From positions 77,482,414 to 77,546,413 of the forward strand of contig CM038471.1 of the NCBI GenBank assembly GCA_021464415.1: a stretch of DNA of 64,000 nucleotides, given 5' to 3'. The notes beneath the pieces are model-generated. The model had not been told where the DNA came from. It worked only from the letters and a program-made list of their open reading frames with translations, and did no database searches. Of this stretch, positions 57,256-64,000 are shown piece after piece (the first letter of the stretch is position 1; each line of letters starts with the position of its first letter). This stretch comes from Lonicera japonica (Eukaryota; Streptophyta; Magnoliopsida; Dipsacales; Caprifoliaceae). The position numbers and the translations under genes were made by a program.

Positions 57256-58383
57256 TAGTTTTTACTATAGATAGGCAAAATTTGGTTATTTAACATCACT
57301 TTCTAAAATTTAAGCAATCTGGCTATAACATCTAAGATGATCGTGAAACAATCTCACAGTAGTTGTATACTTACTAATCTATTTCCTTTTCTATCAAGAC
57401 GCGCTCGCAGTACAAGTCTTGCAAGAGCACTCTGGTCCTAATGCTCCAACTCGAACATACACTTTGTTTTGACTGAATGTAACATCATTGCTCAACCAAG
57501 ATGAGTCCATTAGGTTCCTCAGAAGGGTGCTAATCGGCTATGTGAAGATTTGGCTATCCAATGCGCTTAGACTACCCTAAACATTGAATCCAAGCCATCC
57601 GCATAAATTAAGCCCACAAGTGACAGGATTTTGGATGTGATCATATTGCAAAGGTAACTAGCATGGATGTGATCTTAACTCCCAAGCCAACTTCTGAAAA
57701 CAAAGGGAAAACCTTAAATCACATTTTCACTCGTATTTCTCAACAAAAACCAATAATTTTTGCCAAGAAGCCTAATGAACACAAACATGGACCTATCACC
57801 CTTCTTGTGAATTTCCCTATTTGTGTATTATTTTCTTTCCGAAAATTTGGTAGCAAGTGCATTGGGGTATTGCAACTTGAACTTCAAATGCCACAACTGG
57901 CATGAAAGGGCTTGACGAAAACTAACAAAATACAAGTACTATACAAAATGCGAAGATCATCTAAAGATGGCGGTTAATAGATAACACGTACCATACAATG
58001 ATATCATCATTGTATTTACCACCTTTTCAATCTCAAATGTGCTGTCAAAAGCATAATCGTATGTAACAATTGAATTGGATATGAATGATAATGGTAATGC
58101 TGAACGTTTCCTCCATAATGGGTTTCAAATTAACAAGGAAAACACAGATAAAAGATTCATAGTGAAGTTTATCGAAGAAAACAACTTGATAGCCTCTTAA
58201 AATATAAATGCTCAACAAAATACAAAGTGAAGCAAATTATAAACCAATTCATCACAATAAGACTTTCAAAAATTCATCAAAGCAAATTACCACAATGAAC
58301 ACTTTCAAAATTCGATGAGCAAATTACTACGAATGAACAAACAAAAGAACAATCAACTCACAGTCACAGTCACATTACTCTCC
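57256..58383. other. Intergenic, 3' flank of the plastid-protein gene
   Basis: Moderate GC between 57380 and 57930 with an 80-codon plus ORF (57663-57905) lacking any family signature. The 3' UTR of the minus-strand gene should fall at about 58100-58383. Confidence 0.4.
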
Positions 58384-59377
58384 TTACTCTCTTCTTTTCC
58401 TTCTTAGAAATGGAATCCTTTTCCCAACTCTGCACCAAATATACTTTTCTAGATCGAGACGCACCAATTCGCGCTTGCACTTTAACACTCTCAACCGCAT
58501 TCAGATCATAAATCTAACCTAAATATTCTCAACGTAATCGCTGTCACTCACTTGCTCGGCTCACTAAGCTCTTACCAAATAGGAAAGACAAAATGACAAA
58601 TGCCAACACTTGGACTTCAAAACGTTGAAGGAAAGTATCAACTAATTCATCAAACTACTAAAGAGTTGCAAAATTCAGGATTTTGTTCAAATTGAAGCAA
58701 AATTGTCACAAAGAAATTAATGAAATAATCAAAACTTACGATCTCCACTGCCAAATTCCTCTTCTTCTTTGTCTTCTTCTCCTTAAAATATCCATAGAAC
58801 TAAAACCTTTTACCCATCTCTGCAAATTCTCTCTGTTCAACCCCAAACCCACCAAAAATGCACAACAACAAAACCCTAAAAACCAATCTTTAAACCCTAA
58901 CTTCCACCCATTAACTGAAACCCCAAACAAAGACAAACCCAAAACTCCCCTAAACACGTCACTATCAATTTCTTTCCCCAAAATCAACCACAAAACCAAA
59001 CCAAAACCCACCACTAAAACCCACAGAAACCCTAATTTTCTTTTCTTTCTCCTCCCCCCACCATCAAACCCTCCCCATCCAAAATCTTTTCGAAACCCTA
59101 ATCCACCTCCATTGCCACCACCACCGCCCAATTCCCTTATCATCAAATCCAACGGCTCTGGTATAATGCGAAGCTTTGATGCAATCAAGAAAGCTGATTG
59201 GAGCATGAGGGCCGTTGATCTTACTGACCCGGATCGAATTTTCTTGTTTCTTAACCATTTGATTGAGTTTTGGATCTGGGTTTGATTCGAAACTGAAGAT
59301 TGAAGCCAAGGGTTTGGGGATCTGAAGAATAAAGTGGGAGTTTTCAGGGAAAAAGTAGGGATTGAGGAAGTTGCCAT
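58384..59377 (-). CDS. Unrecognised, probably plastid-targeted membrane protein
   Basis: Exon 1 59377-58740 (212 codons plus two bases), ending AGATC|GTAAGT, a consensus donor; exon 2 58429-58384 after GGTGCAG. The joined frame gives about 227 residues. The N-terminus MATSSIPTFSLKTPTLFFRS is Ser/Thr-rich without acidic residues, like a chloroplast transit peptide. Residues 83-108 are Gly-rich, then RRKKRK and a hydrophobic span (115-134, FLWVLVVGFGLVLWLILG), two weaker spans (141-157, 165-181) and a very basic tail (RRRRQRRR at 199-206). Arg/Gly-rich exons with this pattern occur in small envelope or thylakoid proteins, but I cannot name a family. The opposite-strand ORF in the same interval is a shadow. 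If the intron is retained, the frame stops at once after the donor. Confidence 0.7.
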
Positions 59378-61757
59378 TTTACCATGTGAAATGAAGAGAA
59401 TTGAAGAAGATTTTTGTGGGAGGTGGGATTTTAATTGATGGGTCGGCTATGTACACAGGAGTTTGCCCTCCGAGTTTTTCAGTAGAAAGAAAAAGATAAA
59501 GAAGATATTGACCGTTGGGAAATGTTCGTAAATTAATTTTTTGGTTGCCATCTCAAAATACGATGGAATATTGGACGGACGACTAATTTTCAGAGTCTGA
59601 GTTTACCACTCGCTAGTATAATTTTGTATTTGTTAAGCTAGAATTTGAGATATTTTCCAACCATTAATAGTAAGGGCCAGTTTGCACGCAGCGATTCGTC
59701 GCGCCGAGATTCAATTTAAGAACTTCACTCATTTTAAAAACTTCATTCAAGTAAAAAAAAATTCTTTTGTATCTTAGAAAAACTCTAAGAAATGGTAAGA
59801 AACAAAGATTATATTTTTGATCAAATTTTAAAAATAGTGTACCATATATAAAATCGAATTAAAAAATAGTTTTAAAGAACTATATTTAAAAGTAAATTTT
59901 AAATTAAATATTTAAAAACTCCAACCAAACAGGAGATTAATGTACATAGTTAACTACTAAGCCATCTTTTATTTTTATTAAATCTCTCTTTTTAAAATGT
60001 ATACATGCGAGTAACACACTTGTCACGTATGCAAGTACGCTAATATATAAAAAGATAAAAGAGCTGCTTCTTTTTTTTCCTTATTGAATCACCATACTTC
60101 AATCCACTTTGTTATGTAGAAAATATTAGTCTAATTCTGCCAAATCAATTAGTTGATTTAATGTTGACAAATTGTAGTAAAAAAAAATCAATAGATTATC
60201 CATATCTTATACATAGCAAATCAATCATTTTTCACATCTATGTATATATAAAACAAAAATTATATTATTCGGTGAGAAGATTAAGTTAAGGGGTTTTTTT
60301 TTTTCATTTTGTTCATACATTTATTTTTTCGATAAAAAATTATTCAATATGACTTGAACCCATGGGCTTTCAAGAGCGGATTTAGGAGTGGGCCGATGTG
60401 AGTTGTAGTTAACCCCAAATTTTATTTTATTTTCTAGTGTTAATTAGAATATGATATAGGTTTAGCCCATATGTTGTACGATATATTATGTATTACTCGT
60501 AGAATATTCAAAATAATATAATAATCTTGTAATTCAATTGGTAAATAATCTTTAATTTAAGTAAGAGATTGTGCGTTCGAATTCCTTATTTAATATTATT
60601 TTTTCTCCAAACATCCCCCTCTTTCTCTCTCTCTCTCTCTCTCCGTATTGGTTTGGTTTGTCTTTCTTTCCCATTCTCTTTTTTAAATATTTATAATAAT
60701 TAATTTTAAATAGTAATTATAATTAAAATTAAAATTTGTGACTAATAATGAAATACTTTTTTTATAATATTTGTGACAATAAAATTCTCACAAGTTTGTA
60801 TATTCAATTAAATTTTGATGTATTCTTTTTACACAGTATACCTTTCATAAAAATGTTGGATATGCAGTTGCGGGGTTTTGAGTTAAAATAAAAATCACTT
60901 TGTCGTTTGACTACTTAATTATTAACTTTATATTTTTCATATAATTTAAATATACTATGTTAATTCCGTGTGCTGAGTGTGTAGTGATATTAAACTCAAG
61001 CCGCTCCACTTGCAAAAGGTGGGGTAAACATGTGGATATGACATGAACCACAAAGAGAAGACAACCATTTTGTGCCCTTAAATGTTTTCTTCATACTTTA
61101 GATTGTTATAGTTTTAAGGAATTTTTTTCCTTCAAACTCGTTTTAAATAAAAACAATCGCATACCATTTTAAATAATTTTGTCCTTTTACAAATCTTAAA
61201 TTGAGTTATTCACATTAACTCCGGTCACACTCCAATGTTATACCTGATTATTTTTAATATTATATAAAAATCTAAAGTATTTATAAGTCATGTTATAGTA
61301 TTTGACCGGATGGTAATACACTTGTTCTTTATATTAGATAATTGTTATATGCACCTAATTTATTGGTTCCACCGCTGTTATTACAAACACCGCCATTTAC
61401 TTAATTTCTTATTACAAATACCACCATTTTATCGCCAACACCACTACCTTAATTACGATGTAATTAAGTATTAACTTAAAAAAATAAAAGCTCCCAACTT
61501 TGCGACCCTCCCGTTCCTTCCCTAATCCTCATCCTCCTTACATACATACATGCATATATATATATATATCGTAAAAAGAAGAAATAAAATAAAAGAACTC
61601 GGATCTTCCTCTCTCTTTTATATATATATGTGTGTGTGTATGTATGAATTTATATATATAGATTGGAAAAGGAAATAAATAAAAAAAGAAGAAGAAGAAG
61701 AAGTTGTAGAACATTCTCATGTCACTCCGTTCGTGTCAAACGAGTTGCATGCGTCTA

Positions 61758-61945
61758 CACTAGGTGACAGGCAAGCAAGTAAGGTGCAAAAAATCACTTA
61801 AACTTCACTCACTCAATGTCAAGGGAGTATGTTAACAAATACTCACTTGATGTCAAGTGAGTATCTATTAACATAGTCCCTTGACATCGAGTAAATGATA
61901 GTTAACCTATTTTCAACACCCTACTCGCTTGCCTGTCACCAAGTG
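61758..61945. mobile_element. Fully palindromic hairpin MITE
   Basis: Left CACTAGGTGACAGGCAAGC, right GCTTGCCTGTCACCAAGTG; inner arms (CACTC.ATGTCAAGGGA.TATGTTAA versus TTAACATAGTCCCTTGACATCGAGT) also pair, down to a central TACTCACTTGATGTCAAGTG palindrome. Almost the whole 188 bp can fold into one hairpin. Non-coding. Confidence 0.75.
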
Positions 61946-62044
61946 TGGAAGCTTGTAACTCACTTTACATGAACCGAGCCATCTTTTTCCTTTGTTAATG
62001 CGCCCTTGTAAATATAAACACACAATATATATAGTACATTTTCC

Positions 62045-62170
62045 ATACAAACTGGACCTTTAACGACAGTTTTCTGTCACGAATACATTTGGGATATGTT
62101 TTCAGCGATAGAAAATCGTCGCTAAAGGTCCCGGTCTGTACAGACCGGTTCACATAAAAAAATTTCTGTA
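62045..62170. mobile_element. MITE related to the one in the NF-YC intron
   Basis: Inverted ends GACCTTTAACGACAGTTTTC (62055-62074) and, on the complement, GACCTTTAGCGACGATTTTC. The core CAAATG..GGGATATGTTTTC is the inverse of AAAACATATCCCAATG at 16870-16885. One unit only, whereas the NF-YC-intron copy has two. Confidence 0.65.
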
Positions 62171-62902
62171 TATATATGTTGTATTTTGTGTGATTTTATT
62201 TGCTTTGGGATGGTGATGGTGGTAGTGGTGGAGACGGAGGTGGGATGGTGGTAAAGGTGGAGGTGAAAATAATTGACATTAGTTAGGGTTAATTAGGGAG
62301 TAATTAGGGGGTAAAATCATTAGGTGTGGTAGGTGCAAATAACCAAATGACGGTCGAAGCAATAAATTGCTCAGATGCATATGACATCCACCTTATATTA
62401 AAAGTCATTGGTTTAAATCCCATTTACTGCAGTATTGATTTTCCTAAATTATTTGGTTGTTCCCGTCATGTTATATGATAAAACATATATATATAGTCTT
62501 ATAATTCATGCCAAGAATCCAGTTCAAACCTTGCATGTAAAATTACCAATTTCAAATCAAAATAAGTACAAAACTTAAATCAATCGAGCACAGGTAGTTC
62601 AAATATAATCTCTAAATATTTAGATGCTCCCGCCCTCATCTTCAACCACTAAAATAAAAAGAGTACAGAAGTAATAAAAACTCCCCAAAAAAAGCCCCTG
62701 AACAATATTCTTTCCATCCTGAAAATTAAAGAGCCCCTAGGGGAAGATAACAATAATACTGACAATGGGAAACATTTGGACCATGTTTGCTTCCAGTCCC
62801 CCAAAAAAATTACTAAAAAAAATAATAATATTATCCCCAAAGATATAATAGGTGGGGTTTTGTATCTGTCTTCATCTGAAAATATACCAATTTGAGGGAG
62901 AT

Positions 62903-64000
62903 TTATGAGCCACCACCAGCAGATTCAAAAGGAGGAAGACCCCAAACAGCTGGATTGAAATCCAATAAAGAGGGGAGAACCAAATCTGCAGTTTCATGAT
63001 GAGAGCTGTCTAGCCTTGGATCTGGAACCATAACTGTCCACCTGCATGCCCGCGCACACCACCATTTTTAGACCACACAATTTATAACATTTTGCGAGCA
63101 ATACATACCAAGAGCCTCCACAGCGCTAGTATGTGCATATATATATAGAGGAGAGAGAAACATAGTATATGCCAGTTGTATGGGTGGAATATAAGGCAAT
63201 TGAGATTGCTCGGCTCATACACTTGCAGGTAATCTAGGATAGGACACAATGCAACATAGAAATAAAAGAGAGATATTGATTGACGGGCCATACATGCCCG
63301 GCCAAATGAATGTCAGGATTTTCAAGCGTGTGTCAGGGTCAGACACTTGGAAAAATCTTTCTTAGATTTGCACCAGTATTTTCTAACTTTCTATCTAGAT
63401 TAGTCCCCCGCTCATGGCCAAAGGCAAACACTATCTGTCAAAATCTAAGCTGTCCAATTTAAAAAAAATGGTGTGGATTAACTATACTGATCCAAATATG
63501 ACACTATCCGTAGGAGTAACACGTGCTGATGATAACAAGTGCTGATGATGGCTGGTACGAGAGAATGCCCTGGCAGTAGGCATCATATTAGTTGTAGTAG
63601 TTATATTAGTTGTTGTAGCTATACTTTTTGGAACCTAAGTGGAGTGCTTTAATCATCATACCCATGATGATAATGCTTCAATGTACGAATATATACTATA
63701 TCTACATTCTAGGATGAGGCATTTATATCGCCTACTAGACATGCCTAGAGTAAAGATGCCAATATATTTTTAATGGCCCAAAGAATGCTTTAAGTAAAAT
63801 AATAATAAAATGTATAAAAAAGTATAGGGAGCATAAAAAAGAAAATGTAATGCTGGAAACTGTGGTTATAATAGTTTTAACTGATTTTTCAGTTAAAACA
63901 TATATGTATTAAGAGTAAGCAAATAACTAAGAGTGCACTCACATCCCAGCATTCTTAGCAGCAAGAACTCCTGATGGAGCATCTTCAAAAACAAGTATCT
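62903..64000 (-). CDS. HAD-family phosphatase, GPP (glycerol-3-phosphatase)-like, 3' end
   Basis: Two minus-strand exons at the right edge: 64000-63943 (continues beyond the window) and 63041-62903. The first reads ILVFEDAPSGVLAAKNAG, the HAD motif with the Mg-binding acidic pair followed by the SG..AA.NAG signature; donor GAT|GTGAGT. The second, after TGCAG, completes a Met codon and reads TVMVPDPRLDSS, then SLLDFNPAVWGLPPFE and ends GGGS-stop. The VMVPDPRLD and WGLPPF blocks match plant (DL)-glycerol-3-phosphatase/GPP proteins, cytosolic or plastidial HAD enzymes. Related HAD enzymes (riboflavin-kinase/FMN hydrolase fusion) share the first motif but end differently, so GPP is preferred. The 901-bp intron holds a repeat shared with the IDM-like intron. 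Confidence 0.88.
63042..63942 (-). other. Last intron of the GPP-like gene
   Basis: GTGAGT donor and TGCAG acceptor on the minus strand. At 63424-63480 it contains a diverged copy (GGCAAACACTATCTGTC, AAATCTAAGCTGTCC) of the repeat at 39498-39560. Otherwise AT-rich and unremarkable. Confidence 0.7.

Larger units (their letters stand above)
59378..62902. other. Intergenic region with MITEs
   Basis: 59378-59600 should be the promoter of the plastid-protein gene. A hAT-like left end near 60374-60400 (GAGCGGATTTAGGAGTGGGCC) and a tRNA-like head (60524-60590; GTGCGTTCGAATTCC) follow. A possible 1-kb TIR element spans about 61346-62344 (GTTATATGCACCTAATTT versus complement GTTATTTGCACCTACC) and encloses a hairpin MITE (61758-61945) and a second MITE (62045-62170). 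62480-62902 should be the 3' UTR of the phosphatase gene. Confidence 0.45.

Noticed and set aside
57663..57905. 80-codon plus ORF
   Set aside because: No homology recognised, no splice context, composition ordinary.
58683..59285. 200-codon plus-strand ORF
   Set aside because: Shadow of the minus-strand plastid-protein exon: proline- and lysine-rich composition is the complement of its Gly/Arg-rich codons, and the minus frame has a transit peptide and splice sites.

Overview
This is 64 kb of AT-rich nuclear DNA from a flowering plant, probably a eudicot. The evidence is spliced plant-type genes (NF-YC, CCX exchanger, pectate lyase, ER signal peptidase subunit, an IDM-like alpha-crystallin protein), one nuclear tRNA-Asp(GUC) gene, and many plant-type transposons. 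I cannot name the species.

Layout. 1-0.7 kb: last two exons of signal peptidase complex subunit 3 (+). 1.4-3.1 kb: MITEs. 5.6-13.5 kb: a cation/calcium exchanger (CCX) gene (+) of two coding exons, split by a 6.4-kb intron that holds a decayed L1-type LINE in antisense. 16.3-22 kb: an NF-YC transcription-factor gene (+) with an uninterrupted coding exon behind a 3.4-kb 5'-UTR intron; that intron carries a tandem MITE and a Mutator-like element. 23.2-30.9 kb: an apparent 7.7-kb long-terminal-inverted-repeat element with a perfect 9-bp target duplication, itself hosting other transposons, a minisatellite and an almost intact RTE-type LINE. 30.9-38.4 kb: further Mutator-like, hAT and Helitron elements. 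39.0-41.2 kb: an IDM-like alpha-crystallin (HSP20-like) gene (-). 47.1 kb: tRNA-Asp. 48.1-50.0 kb: a broken pectate lyase gene (-). 50.1-57.3 kb: a hAT MITE and two long-TIR elements that carry gene-like fragments. 58.4-59.4 kb: an unrecognised, probably plastid-targeted membrane protein (-). 62.9-64.0 kb: last two exons of a HAD-family phosphatase resembling plant glycerol-3-phosphatase (-), running off the window.

The genes are unrelated housekeeping or regulatory loci and do not form a pathway. The most distinctive theme is a set of Mutator-like elements with long TIRs (three starting GAGTAA, others starting GGG) that insert into T-rich 9-bp sites and carry exon-like cargo. I found no clearly new biological system. 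Several otherwise good reading frames are broken by single-base length changes, often in homopolymers, so some of the broken genes may be sequencing errors rather than pseudogenes.
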